Numbered from the stretch's first letter, positions 34,464 to 43,005 are shown. The stretch is 64,000 nt of DNA from Natrinema sp. SYSU A 869 (GCF_019879105.1 NZ_CP082248.1:248001-312000); one strand, 5' to 3'. The notes: generated by a model from the letters alone, not told the origin. Numbers and translations are program-made.

Positions 34464-35093
34464 TTATGAATCGTCGTCCGCTGACCCATACGCATTGATG
34501 ATCTTCCCCTCGGCCCGATGGAGCACGCGACTCACGGCGGATTTGTTCACCTCGAGATGCTCAGCGAGCATCGTAAGCGTACAGTCACGGGGTGAATCGT
34601 AGTATCCGTGCTCCAGGGCGACGTTGACGACCTCTCGCTGACGGTCGGTAAGCAGGGGAGATTCCGCAGGCATCGCGGAGACCTGCGTGATCAGGTACTC
34701 GATTCCGGCCGAATCCAGTTCGTTGCGAAACGCCGAGAGCTGGTCTTGCGACGCGACGAGGTCACCGACGAGCCACCCGTCTTCGAGGTGCAACGGAAAC
34801 GACGGGACGATACCTGAGTCCGCCATTGCACCGTGTGGTTCGGGTGTCGTCGTGGTAACCTCGAAGAGAACCCGGTCAGAACCCCCGTGACGGATCTCGA
34901 AACCGGTAACGGTGGAAATCACGCCAACCGTCTCGATGAGCGAGTCAACGCTGAGCGCGTCCGTCTTGACGAGCAGGCGAAGCTCATCCCCATCGGGCCA
35001 TGCTCCGAGAACCTCGAACACCGCGTCGGGATAGGCTTCGGATAGCGCGACGAGCCCATTGTTCGACTTGGTTTTCAGCGTTGCCCGGGGCAT
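34464..35093 (-). CDS. HTH-10 (Bat-like) transcription regulator
   Basis: 209 residues from MPRATLKTKSNNGLVALSEA; the ATG 54 bp upstream is less family-like. Sensor-like N-terminal part (FPLHLEDGWLVGDLVASQDQ) and C-terminal HTH_10 (LLTDRQREVVNVALEHGYYD, SPRDCTLTMLAEHLEVNK, AVSRVLHRAEGKI). Paralogue of the regulator at 19671. It sits beside the SnoaL-like gene, whose promoter carries the same GAACATGTTG palindrome as the 16-25 kb island, so the two regulators may share sites. Confidence 0.9.
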   Translation of the reverse strand: MPRATLKTKSNNGLVALSEAYPDAVFEVLGAWPDGDELRLLVKTDALSVDSLIETVGVISTVTGFEIRHGGSDRVLFEVTTTTPEPHGAMADSGIVPSFPLHLEDGWLVGDLVASQDQLSAFRNELDSAGIEYLITQVSAMPAESPLLTDRQREVVNVALEHGYYDSPRDCTLTMLAEHLEVNKSAVSRVLHRAEGKIINAYGSADDDS

Positions 35094-35167
35094 GGTTCGT
35101 CTCTCGTGCGTCGTTGGCGTCGACAGAGGTGCATACGTACGAGACACCGGCCTCCCCTATCAAGCTG

Positions 35168-35590
35168 TCAGTCGGTCGGCTGGAGTGCACCGACCTGTTC
35201 CATGAGACCCAACTGGTCGCTTTGCGTCCAGGTCTCGATTAGTTGCCCGTCCTCGAATCGATTGATCTCGATTGCAGTCAGTTCGACCTGCTCTCCAGTG
35301 GGTTCGACCCCGAACAGCGGCCCATCGTGCGTTCCCACCATCGTCCACCGAAGCGCGACCTCATCATCCGCGGCGACTACGTCTTCAATGGTGAACGTCA
35401 GATCAGAGAACAGTTCACGCGTCGACGACGCGAGCGCTTTGTAGAGTTCGGGCCCTTGCAACTCCTCGGCGAGTTCCCGTTCGTGGATGAGGTACGCGGC
35501 GTGTACCAGTTCCTCGGCCGTGTTCGGATTCTTGCCGTTCCAGACGTCCTCGTACAGTCGCTCGATCACCTGCTGGTTGGTGTCGACCAT
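35168..35590 (-). CDS. SnoaL-like (ester cyclase family) protein
   Basis: 140 residues with the SnoaL/NTF2 pattern: QVIERLYEDVWNGKNPNTAE, FSDLTFTIEDVVAADDEVAL, RWTMVGTHDGPLFGVEPTGE, VELTAIEINRFEDGQLIETW. Family members form a cone-shaped pocket for polyketide-like or other small ligands, often with isomerase-type activity. Promoter has GAACATGTTG 41 bp upstream of the ATG. Co-directional with the HTH-10 gene behind it. Confidence 0.88.
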   Translation of the reverse strand: MVDTNQQVIERLYEDVWNGKNPNTAEELVHAAYLIHERELAEELQGPELYKALASSTRELFSDLTFTIEDVVAADDEVALRWTMVGTHDGPLFGVEPTGEQVELTAIEINRFEDGQLIETWTQSDQLGLMEQVGALQPTD

Positions 35591-35592
35591 CA

Positions 35593-35845
35593 GGAGTAGA
35601 TAGCCAGGTGACGAACGTAGCCATTATTGTGAACATGTTGACGTAACGGAGATCGCCCCTTAAGGCGCGAGCGAGGGTACCGTGGTGTGGTGGAATCCGG
35701 CGAGAACAGGCCCTCGATCGGACAGTCGGAGTGCTCGGCGAGAGCGAACGCGAGTTCGAGTGACGGGTCGTACCGCTCGCGCTCAATCGGGTTGATCGTC
35801 TGGCGGGTGATTCCGACAGCGTTAGCGGGAGCACCCTGACTCGAT
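35593..35845 (-). pseudogene. XRE-type HTH regulator remnant
   Basis: GAPANAVGITRQTINPIERE, RYDPSLELAFALAEHSDCPI and EGLFSPDS are helices 2-5 of a small XRE/YozG regulator. The start is lost through a shift near 35835, and the end runs into the SnoaL promoter. Confidence 0.65.
35631..35640. promoter_or_regulatory. UAS palindrome variant GAACATGTTG
   Basis: 41 bp upstream of the SnoaL-like start (35590), the same variant and spacing as at 20427. It lies 10 kb outside the main island. Confidence 0.7.
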
Positions 35846-35874
35846 CCCCGCCGTTTTCGATACTGGGTAGGACG

Positions 35875-36022
35875 TTATTCATCGGCGATGACGGGCAGGA
35901 CCAAGAGTCCGACCCAGACCACGAACAGCGTCGCGAGGAGTATATCAACCGGCGTATGCCACACGGGCCATTCGATGTACTCGAGCGCTTCACGCAGCGT
36001 GAGCGCCGGGAAGACGAGTCCG
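35875..36022 (-). pseudogene. End of a small membrane protein
   Basis: LTLREALEYIEWPVWHTPVD is followed by the hydrophobic ILLATLFVVWVGLLVLPVIA and a stop. No start codon. It probably formed an operon with the XRE remnant next to it. Confidence 0.45.
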
Positions 36023-36030
36023 AATTGTTT

Positions 36031-36042
36031 AACCTATTGGTT
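36031..36042. promoter_or_regulatory. ArsR operator 1, AACC-TATT-GGTT
   Basis: Inverted repeat 31 bp upstream of the ArsR-type gene, overlapping its likely TATA region (GGTTTAATATAT). Confidence 0.65.
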
Positions 36043-36066
36043 TAATATATTGCGGGCTGTACGCTT

Positions 36067-36078
36067 AACCGGATGGTT
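36067..36078. promoter_or_regulatory. ArsR operator 2, AACC-GGAT-GGTT
   Basis: Second copy with the same arms and spacing, covering the ATG at 36073. Two matching sites 36 bp apart suggest self-repression. Confidence 0.65.
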
Positions 36079-36411
36079 GAACAACAGTCAGAAGATCTGA
36101 ATCTCGACGCGATCTTCAAGGCACTAGGCCACCCGACCCGTCGAGAAATCCTCGAACAGCTCGCCGACGGGCCGGAGAGCGTCAGCGAGCTGGCCGAACC
36201 TCACGACGTTTCGCTGGCGGCGGTCTCGAAGCACCTGCGCGTGCTGGAGGACGCGGACCTGCTCGATGTCGAAGAGGACGGTCGAGTCCGCCGCTGCCAC
36301 CTCGACGCCGCACCGCTGAGCGACGTGTTCGGGTGGCTGACCCGCTACCGCGTGCTCTGGGAGGACCGCTTCGACGCGTTGGCCGACCATCTGGAGAATG
36401 ACGACCGATGA
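36073..36411 (+). CDS. ArsR-family regulator
   Basis: 112 residues. Winged helix: IFKALGHPTRREILEQLADG, SVSELAEPHDVSLAAVSKHL, RVLEDADLLDVEEDGRVRRC. No metal-binding CxC, so it belongs to the group paired with SRPBCC (AHSA1) proteins, which sense something other than metals. Overlaps the next gene by ATGA and starts the operon ArsR - SRPBCC - RibD-like. Confidence 0.92.
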   Translation: MVEQQSEDLNLDAIFKALGHPTRREILEQLADGPESVSELAEPHDVSLAAVSKHLRVLEDADLLDVEEDGRVRRCHLDAAPLSDVFGWLTRYRVLWEDRFDALADHLENDDR

Positions 36412-37325
36412 CAGACAACACGACCGACGAGACCGATATTGAAACGACGGACACGACCCTCTCCCTCCACCGGACGTTCGATGCGCCGCGCGAACGCGTA
36501 TGGCGGGCGTTCACCGACCCCGACGAACTGGAACAGTGGTTCGTGCCCAAGGGCATGACAGCGGAGGTTCACGCCCTCGAACTCGAGCCAGGCGGCGCGA
36601 TGGCCATCAATTGGACTGACGGGGAGAATCGTATCGACAACGAGGGAACCTACGTCGAGGTAGTTGAGAACGAACGCCTCGTTTCGGCTGAAGAGACTGA
36701 AGCCGGGGAGCTTCGGGTCAGCTATGAGTTCCGAGACGTCGAGGGTGGCACGGAAGTCGTCGTCACCCAGGAATTCCCGGGGCAGGTACCCGACGGTGCC
36801 GCCGAAGGCTGGGCGGGCATGCTCGAGTCGCTGGCGGAACTACTCCAGGATTCCGGCGTAGATTCAACCCAGCCCGATGAGCGCAGCATGACCGTGAGCC
36901 GAGTCATCGAGGCGTCGCCCGAACGCATCTACGAGGCGTTCCTCGATCCCGACGAACTCGCCCAGTGGTTGCCACCGACCGGCTTCTCGGCCGAGGTTCA
37001 CAAACTCGAACCCGAGGAAGGCGGGACGTTCCGAGCCACGTTTACCGCCGAGACGGAGGAGTTCGCCGACTACGGCTCGACCTTCGGCGGCACCTACTTG
37101 GAGCTGGTTCCCGGTGAACGCATCGTCTACACCGAATCGTTCGAAACCAACGAGCCGAGCATGGTAGGTGAGATGACCGTGACGGTCGCCTTCGAGGAGG
37201 TCTCCGACGGGACCGAGGTCACCGTCCGACAGGAGGGCATCCCGGAGGCCATTCCCCCGAGCGACGCCAACGAAGGCTGGAACAACTCCCTCGAAAACCT
37301 CGCGGACGTCGTCGAGGAGGCGTAA
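36408..37325 (+). CDS. Tandem SRPBCC (AHSA1) domain protein
   Basis: 305 residues with two START/AHSA1 folds: ~20-150 (SLHRTFDAPRERVWRAFTDP, ELEQWFVPKGM, EGWAGMLESLAELL) and ~160-303 (SRVIEASPERIYEAFLDPDE, LAQWLPPTGF, EGWNNSLENLADVV). Each fold forms a deep hydrophobic pocket. Usually single-domain; here duplicated in one chain. Coupled to the ArsR gene and followed after 2 bp by the RibD-like gene. Confidence 0.92.
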   Translation: MTDNTTDETDIETTDTTLSLHRTFDAPRERVWRAFTDPDELEQWFVPKGMTAEVHALELEPGGAMAINWTDGENRIDNEGTYVEVVENERLVSAEETEAGELRVSYEFRDVEGGTEVVVTQEFPGQVPDGAAEGWAGMLESLAELLQDSGVDSTQPDERSMTVSRVIEASPERIYEAFLDPDELAQWLPPTGFSAEVHKLEPEEGGTFRATFTAETEEFADYGSTFGGTYLELVPGERIVYTESFETNEPSMVGEMTVTVAFEEVSDGTEVTVRQEGIPEAIPPSDANEGWNNSLENLADVVEEA

Positions 37326-37327
37326 TC

Positions 37328-37930
37328 ATGAGGAACCTCGTCGTAAGCGAGTTCCTGACGCTCGACGGCGTGATGCAGGCCCCGGGCGACTCCGACGAGG
37401 ACACCGAAGGCGGGTTCGAGCATGGCGGCTGGCAGGTGCCGTACTTCGACGACGTGGGCTCGGCTGTCGCCGAAGGGTTCGCCGCCGTGGACGCGCTCGT
37501 GCTCGGCCGGAAGACGTACGAGATCTTCGCGTCGTACTGGCCGACCGCGAGCGAAGATGAACCCTTCACCGAGCAGATGAACAGCGTCGACAAGTACGTG
37601 GCCTCCCGGACGTTGGACGCGGCCGACTGGCAGAACTCGACGGTCCTCGAGGGAGACGTGGCCGACGCGGTCGCCGAATTGAAACAGGAGCCTGGCGGTG
37701 ACCTCGTAGTTTTCGGCAGCGGGGACCTAGTCCAGACGCTCATGGCCAACGACCTCGTCGACGAATACCAACTCATGGTCCACCCGCTGGTCCTCGGCAC
37801 CGGCAAACGGCTCTTCACGGACGAGAGCGAGTCAACCGGTCTGAAACTCGTAGAGATGGAGACGACCGACTCGGGCGTCGTCGTCCTCACCTATCGACCG
37901 GCAGAAACTGACTCGGAGGTCGACGAATAG
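37328..37930 (+). CDS. RibD C-terminal/dihydrofolate-reductase-like protein
   Basis: 200 residues: MRNLVVSEFLTLDGVMQAPG, DALVLGRKTYEIFASYWPTA, DLVVFGSGDLVQTLMANDLV and MVHPLVLGTGKRLF are the family signatures (YyaP/RibD type, NADPH-binding). Actual substrate in such stand-alone copies is unknown. Third gene of the ArsR operon. Confidence 0.92.
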   Translation: MRNLVVSEFLTLDGVMQAPGDSDEDTEGGFEHGGWQVPYFDDVGSAVAEGFAAVDALVLGRKTYEIFASYWPTASEDEPFTEQMNSVDKYVASRTLDAADWQNSTVLEGDVADAVAELKQEPGGDLVVFGSGDLVQTLMANDLVDEYQLMVHPLVLGTGKRLFTDESESTGLKLVEMETTDSGVVVLTYRPAETDSEVDE

Positions 37931-37931
37931 C

Positions 37932-38176
37932 ATGGTGACAGTCTTCGCCGACATGTCGATATCGCTCGATGGGTACATCGCCGGGCCGAACGATGATCCC
38001 GAGAACCCCCTTGGCGACGTGGCGAACGGCTCCACAACTGGATGTTCAGTGGGATGACTACGAGCAGTCACGACGAATTCCACAAACCAGCAGAAGGCAG
38101 CCGCGAGATCGTCGACGATCAGGCAGCGCCGTCCGTGGTGAGAAACGATCGGAGGATCTCGGCCCGGACGGAATGA
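37932..38176 (+). pseudogene. Second RibD-like gene, broken
   Basis: MVTVFADMSISLDGYIAGPN begins a paralogue of the previous gene, then the frame is lost near 38020, and only HDEFHKPAEGSREIVDDQAA is recognisable in another frame before the family pattern stops. Confidence 0.65.
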
Positions 38177-38230
38177 CGAAGACAAGATACGGAACAAGAC
38201 CAATATCGTTTTCGTCTGCTGCGTCGGAGC

Positions 38231-38703
38231 ATGTTCATGCCCATATCACCCTCGTTGACTGGCCACTCGTCAGCAGCAGTCTGGCCTGGCTACGCGGCAG
38301 GCACGTGGGCACTTCTCTTCACCCTTCCACACGTTTACTGGGCGCTCGGCGGCACTGTCGGGCTTGCGGGTCGCTCGATGACGGGACGTTGTTGCTGGTG
38401 AATCTCATTGCCATCCCGCTGCTTTTCCTCGCTGCGGGTGTCGCACTCGGAACCGTCACGTTGTGGGGCCGGATAATTCCCCGCTGGGTGTTGCTTCCCG
38501 CTGTCTGGGGTGTAAGCCTGATTCTGAGTGTGCGGGGTATCGGCGGTCTGGTTCAACGCGGCCTATCAGGTGGACACAGTGGAAGTCAATCTCTCCTCAG
38601 TTTGATCGCCGACCCGTGGTTCGTGCTCGGAGGCGTCCTTTTCGGCATGGCAGCCGCGACTTACACCCGAAAGTCATGTGCCCGAGAGAATCGGAGAACC
38701 TGA
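38231..38703 (+). pseudogene. DUF3995 membrane protein, frameshifted
   Basis: MFMPISPSLTGHSSAAVWPG, then YAAGTWALLFTLPHVYWALG in one frame. After a shift near 38380, LLVNLIAIPLLFLAAGVALG, PRWVLLPAVWGVSLILSVRG and DPWFVLGGVLFGMAAATY run in another. Relative of 28229-28744. One frameshift only. Confidence 0.75.
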
Positions 38704-38741
38704 TTCGATCTCTCGTGAAACTTGATCACCAGGACGCTCGG

Positions 38742-38828
38742 ACGAGTTCACTAGCTACCGCTCATTTCATTAGACAATCACGGTTCTACATGGGGCGGTT
38801 CAGACTTTCACCGATCGGTCAGTATAGG
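38742..38828 (+). repeat. Upstream direct repeat, copy 1
   Basis: About 87 bp starting ACGAGTTCACTAGCTACC and ending TCAGTATAGG; repeated at 40410-40500. It ends about 70 bp before the ATG at 38896. Confidence 0.7.
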
Positions 38829-39049
38829 CTATATACTATTCACAGAGTGTCAATCAATCATAAGGAATATGTAGAGGTGGCTTTTACCGCTTGACATGGC
38901 TGAGGATACAGAGCAACCATTCATATCGAGAACTTCGGCTATCAGCAGTACGGTTGCTTGTCTTCTTCATGCAGGTGTCGCTATCTTTCTCTGGAATTGT
39001 TTCTCGTATGATAATCTGTCGCTCACATCTCCCGCAGGAGTGTATATTC

Positions 39050-39989
39050 GGCTGTGTTGAATCGCTGTAAGGCGGTGGATTTCACTGTTTGACGGCCTGC
39101 TTGATGTTATAGACGACACACATTAAGGCGATTTCACGGAACTCTCGATACCAGGTACGCGCTCGCACGGCGTAGCCGAGCGAGCGCTTAACGGCTGAGT
39201 TGACAGTTTCGGTCATTGACCGCTGAGCGTACCGATCTTCGTCAATACGGGCGTTATGTGCGTGATCGTACGGAGCGAAGATCCGGTGTTTGATCAGTGG
39301 GCGAATGTCGAGTTCACGCAGTCGTTCTCGGAGTTGTTGCTTGTCATAGCCTTTGTCAGCAGCAAGTGACCGCAGATCGCCCGCGTTCCGGCGGGCGATC
39401 TGCTCGGCGAGGTCTGCGTCGCTTCCTTCTAACGTCGTCGAACAGTGGAGATCAAGAACGGCTTGCGTTGCTGTATCGACGAGTTTTGTGACTTTGAGCG
39501 TTTGAACGCGGTAATTCGTTCGTTGGCAGTAGTGACGGCTCGCTCGATCTCGTTCGTAGAATGTCGCGTCGATAGCAGCGTGTTCAGATGGATCGTGTAG
39601 CTGCGCCGACTGGCGCAGCAACACTCGACAGACGCGCATACTGATCCGGTCGAATACCTTACATAACGTGGATGGCGAGGGGAGATCGGCCGCTCTGAGG
39701 CCGATCTCCCCGGTTATTTGTGGCATTTCCTTGAGCAAGTCAATCGTCATCCGGTAGGACGTATCGAGGTAAATCCGCAGACAATGGAGGGAAACAAGTG
39801 CATAGTCGGCGAATCCGCCGCCTCCTTCCGGGGCGGCGGATTCGTCTCCATCACCAGTAACGCTTTGAGCGACCGGAACAACTTCCCCAATGAAGCGGGA
39901 GATTTGCGTCATAGACACTCGCAGCCTCCCGCTTCATCACCTTTGATTTAGCGACCTATCCCGCCGCCATCTAGCGATTCAACACAGCC
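39050..39989. mobile_element. Complete IS5-family insertion sequence (940 bp)
   Basis: Terminal inverted repeats GGCTGTGTTGAATCGCT / AGCGATTCAACACAGCC (17 bp, perfect) with an exact 8-bp target duplication GTATATTC at 39042-39049 and 39990-39997. Contains one intact transposase on the minus strand. All signs point to a recent, probably still active element. Confidence 0.93.
39082..39918 (-). CDS. IS5-family transposase
   Basis: 278 residues (a second ATG 6 bp in, MTQISRF, is equally possible). DDE residues: first Asp in HAAIDATFYERDRAS, second in SLAADKGYDKQQL, and Glu in QRSMTETVNSAVKRS. C-terminus YREFREIALMCVVYNIKQAV is typical. Full length and uninterrupted. Confidence 0.94.
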   Translation of the reverse strand: MSMTQISRFIGEVVPVAQSVTGDGDESAAPEGGGGFADYALVSLHCLRIYLDTSYRMTIDLLKEMPQITGEIGLRAADLPSPSTLCKVFDRISMRVCRVLLRQSAQLHDPSEHAAIDATFYERDRASRHYCQRTNYRVQTLKVTKLVDTATQAVLDLHCSTTLEGSDADLAEQIARRNAGDLRSLAADKGYDKQQLRERLRELDIRPLIKHRIFAPYDHAHNARIDEDRYAQRSMTETVNSAVKRSLGYAVRARTWYREFREIALMCVVYNIKQAVKQ

Positions 39990-40409
39990 GTATATTCTCA
40001 TCGGGATGTTTGCCCTTGGATTCGTTCCAGTTGCGTACTCCACAACGCAGAAGTCCATTTCGCCCGTTCTACTGGTCAGTATATTACTAATCGTTTCAGT
40101 CTATGGAGAGTGGCAGGGACACTTTAGTCCCAGGTTTGGCGGGCCGAGGGCATTCAGTTGGTATATCCTTCTTTGGGTCGGCGTGGTACTCCTTGCGGTT
40201 CTGGCAGGTAACATTGAGGTCAAACTCAAACAACGAGAGACAGCGTGAACACGTTCTTAGGTTTGCACACGTAGTTGCCGCTCAGCACAGATGAACTACG
40301 TATCACATTGATCAGTAACTCCCAGGATCTGTCAGAAACAGCGTGCCGAATATAGAACATGGCTCTTGTTTAGACGATCAGTTTCGGGAAACGTGACGCC
40401 GACAGAGCG

Positions 40410-40500
40410 ACGAGTTCACTAGCTATCACTCATTTCATTAGATTCTCATGGTTCCTAACATAGGCAGTGGTTCAGACTTCCATCGATCGCTCAGTACAGG
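40410..40500 (+). repeat. Upstream direct repeat, copy 2
   Basis: About 80% like 38742-38828 by eye (ACGAGTTCACTAGCTATC ... TCAGTACAGG), same orientation. Lies ~75 bp before the ATG at 40572, as copy 1 does for 38896. Confidence 0.7.
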
Positions 40501-40571
40501 TGAAATACGGAATGACCAACAGCCATCGAGGAAAAATCATAGGTGTATTGACTGCTTCCTTTTACGAAATG

Positions 40572-41057
40572 ACCTCCAGACGCGAATCACTTGTTATCCC
40601 ACTCGGGTTTCTTGCCGTCGTACTTCTTGTTGGAGCGGGGATGTTCACCGTGTTCCAGATTCAGCCTGATACGCCGGGCGGGGGTGTTTCGGATGTTGAG
40701 AGTTACCCCGTTGGTCCCGAGAAACCGACTCCGTTGAATTCCTCGAATGTCGTGGACTACACTACTACGTACGAAGAGCGCCTGTTTTATAACGACCTCG
40801 TTGCAAGCCATAATCACAGACTCCATGACGATGAAAACGTGATAAGCAACTGTACCTCCCTCTCGAACGGTAGTACAGACAAGTTTCACGTTCAGTTAGA
40901 GTGTCGTGGCGGTGTTACCGACTCATCGCAACTGACTGAATCGGAGGAGTTCACTTACTCAGTCACCTACCGGATAACGAATAATACGACACAACAGACT
41001 GAATTCCAGAATTACCCCTTTGGAACGGATAGAACGTTCAACAGCGAAAGAAATTAA
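40572..41057 (+). CDS. Single-pass membrane-anchored exported protein
   Basis: 161 residues. The start at 40572 (MTSRRESLVIPLGFLAVVLL) is preferred because its distance from the duplicated upstream repeat equals that of the gene at 38896; an ATG at 40512 is also open. One N-terminal membrane anchor (LGFLAVVLLVGAGMFTVF), then an acidic outside domain with two cysteines (ISNCTSLS, LECRGG) and several NxT sites. No known family. Confidence 0.65.
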   Translation, partial: TSRRESLVIPLGFLAVVLLVGAGMFTVFQIQPDTPGGGVSDVESYPVGPEKPTPLNSSNVVDYTTTYEERLFYNDLVASHNHRLHDDENVISNCTSLSNGSTDKFHVQLECRGGVTDSSQLTESEEFTYSVTYRITNNTTQQTEFQNYPFGTDRTFNSERN

Positions 41058-41239
41058 ATTAGCAGTAGTTAGTAATCCAGTTCCTTTATTCAGAGTTGAG
41101 CATGAAAATCGTGGTAAGTACGCAGCCATAGTGATCAGCGTTTTCAAGAAATATCTCTCGAAATAACGTCTCACAGGGAGTTACTCCTTAGGAAAGAACT
41201 CATCAGATCCTCGATTAACTTCATCCCGTGGACTGTTTA

Positions 41240-41545
41240 CTACGTCTTCACCGAACACATCGACGTGTGGGTCTGAATCACTACACTTGGATATAGTTTC
41301 TTTGACATCGTCCTTCCCATCCATTCGATCAGCTCCCCTCTCCCGTTCTCGACTTGTGCATGCATGTCCAGCATCGTCCGATATGCATGCTCCATCTCTA
41401 ACTGCTCCATCTTCCGAACGACGTACTGCCCCCGTTTGGTAATTCGGTACTGGTCACCGACCGAGGTTACCTGTTCATCAATTTCGGGAGTGATAGATGG
41501 TGGCGAGAAGGAGAGATGCCCGACCAGTCCGCAGTGGAGTGAACG
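41240..41545 (-). pseudogene. C-terminal part of a winged-helix regulator
   Basis: HLSFSPPSITPEIDEQVTSV, GDQYRITKRGQYVVRKMEQL and EMEHAYRTMLDMHAQVENGR are protein-like, and Y.IT.RG is typical of the wing of haloarchaeal small regulators. The DNA-reading half is missing; upstream sequence is the MarR promoter. Confidence 0.5.
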
Positions 41546-41574
41546 GTGATTACCGAGACGATTTCGGCAGAGAA

Positions 41575-41590
41575 ACGTGTATATACACGT
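41575..41590. promoter_or_regulatory. 16-bp perfect palindrome before the MarR gene
   Basis: ACGTGTATATACACGT, ending 16 bp before the GTG at 41607. MarR proteins bind palindromes of this size; the TATATA centre may also be the TATA box, so binding would block initiation. Confidence 0.65.
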
Positions 41591-41606
41591 ACAACGAAAT
41601 TCCGCT

Positions 41607-41990
41607 GTGGACCTCTCCGCCACCAAGAACTGCCACTGTCTCGCCGCACGCAAACGCGCCCGGGAGACAACGCGGCGGTACGACGAGAAACTTCGGCCCC
41701 ATGGGCTGCAGTCGACGCAATTCTCCGTGCTCGCCGCACTCGCGCTGAAAGGCCCGACGCCGCTCGGAGAGCTGGCCGACACCCTGGGTCTCGAGCGCAC
41801 GACGCTCACGCGGAGCGCAAATCGCCTCGAAGACGAGGGCTGGGTCACCGACGCCGAAGCCGAGGACGCGCGGAAGCGCTGTCTGCAACTAACCGCGGAT
41901 GGCCACACGAAGGTTGAGGAAGCCTACCCTGCCTGGAAGCAAGTCCAGGACGAGATAGACCGACAAGAGACCCGCCTGGAGACGGAGTGA
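41607..41990 (+). CDS. MarR-family regulator
   Basis: 127 residues from a GTG (VDLSATKNCHCLAARKRARE); an in-frame GTG 30 bp earlier lies inside the palindrome and is unlikely. Winged helix: HGLQSTQFSVLAALALKGPT, LGELADTLGLERTTLTRSAN, RLEDEGWVTDAEAEDARKRC. CHC near the N-terminus could be redox-sensitive. Heads a group with the VOC-type and SRPBCC genes downstream, the same gene set logic as the ArsR operon at 36 kb. Confidence 0.88.
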   Translation: MDLSATKNCHCLAARKRARETTRRYDEKLRPHGLQSTQFSVLAALALKGPTPLGELADTLGLERTTLTRSANRLEDEGWVTDAEAEDARKRCLQLTADGHTKVEEAYPAWKQVQDEIDRQETRLETE

Positions 41991-42102
41991 CCCACGAAAG
42001 GAGACACGACGATGCCACAAACTGACGTTCGACACGAACCGCGAACGGAAACGCGACAGAGACGCTCGACTGCCGGAGGGCGGCAGGGTAGGGAGTGAGA
42101 CC

Positions 42103-43005
42103 ATGCAGAAAATCACCCCGAACCTGTGGTTCGACGGCGATGCCGAAGCGGCGGTAGACCGGTACACAAACATCTTCGAAGACGCGACGATCGGCGACAG
42201 CACCCGATATGATGCGGTGTCTGCAGCGGCCTCGGGACAGCCGGAAGGGAGCGTCATGACTGTGGAGTTCGAACTGGAAGGCCAGTCGTTCATCGCGCTC
42301 AATGGTAGCTCCCAGTTCCCGTTCACGCCCGCCATCTCGTTCGTCGTCAACTGTCCGACGACGGACGAGGTGGACGAACTCTGGACGGAACTGTCCGAGG
42401 ACGGTGAGGAACTCATGCCGCTTGACTCCTATCCGTTCAGCGACCGATATGGCTGGACCAACGACGAGTTCGGTGTGTCGTGGCAACTTATTCATGCGGA
42501 CTACATCCCCGAACGGAAGATCGTCCCGTCACTGATGTTCGTCGGTGAGCGGTGTGGGCAGGCGGAGGAGGCGATCGAGTACTACACATCGGTCTTCGAT
42601 GAAACCGAGGTCGGGAACATCGCCCGCTACGGTCCCGATCAGCCACCGGACGAGGAAGGGACGATCATGTTCGCTGACTTCACGCTCGCCGGCCAGCATT
42701 TCGCAGCGATGGACAGCGCGCGGGAACACGGCTTCGACTTCAACGAGTCGGTCTCATTCGTTGTCGACTGTGCGGACCAGGCGGAAGTCGATTACTACTG
42801 GGACGAACTCACGGCGGACGGTGGCGAGGAAGGCCAATGCGGCTGGCTGACCGACAGATATGGCGTATCCTGGCAGATCGTGCCGTCGGTCCTCCAGGAA
42901 CTCCTCCAGGACGAAGACGCCGAAAAAGTAGGGCGAGTCACGGAGGAGATGCTCCAGATGGGGAAGATCGAGATTTCGACGCTAGAGGAGGCACATGCCG
43001 GGTAG
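42103..43005 (+). CDS. Two-domain VOC/PhnB-type protein (3-demethylubiquinone methyltransferase fold)
   Basis: 300 residues, two copies of the PF06983-like fold: ~1-130 (MQKITPNLWFDGDAEAAVDR, YTNIFEDATIGDSTRYD, DRYGWTNDEFGVSWQLIHAD) and ~137-270 (KIVPSLMFVGERCGQAEEAI, EYYTSVFDETEVGNIARYG, CGWLTDRYGVSWQIVPSVLQ). The name comes from homology, not activity; these are metal- or ligand-binding betaalphabetabetabeta modules. Downstream of MarR, 1 bp before the SRPBCC gene. Confidence 0.9.
   Translation: MQKITPNLWFDGDAEAAVDRYTNIFEDATIGDSTRYDAVSAAASGQPEGSVMTVEFELEGQSFIALNGSSQFPFTPAISFVVNCPTTDEVDELWTELSEDGEELMPLDSYPFSDRYGWTNDEFGVSWQLIHADYIPERKIVPSLMFVGERCGQAEEAIEYYTSVFDETEVGNIARYGPDQPPDEEGTIMFADFTLAGQHFAAMDSAREHGFDFNESVSFVVDCADQAEVDYYWDELTADGGEEGQCGWLTDRYGVSWQIVPSVLQELLQDEDAEKVGRVTEEMLQMGKIEISTLEEAHAG

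Larger units (their letters stand above)
38896..40248 (+). pseudogene. Small membrane protein gene split by an IS5 element
   Basis: The 5' part (38896-39049) reads MAEDTEQPFISRTSAISSTV ... SLTSPAGVYI. After removing the IS (39050-39989) and one copy of the 8-bp duplication, the frame continues as LIGMFALGFVPVAYSTTQKS ... GNIEVKLKQRETA to 40248. The rejoined protein is ~134 residues with about four membrane helices. No further damage is seen, so the insertion is young. Function unknown. Confidence 0.85.

Noticed and set aside
38227-38236. GAGCATGTTC as another regulon site
   Set aside because: It overlaps the start codon of the DUF3995 pseudogene and has no start codon 40 bp downstream.
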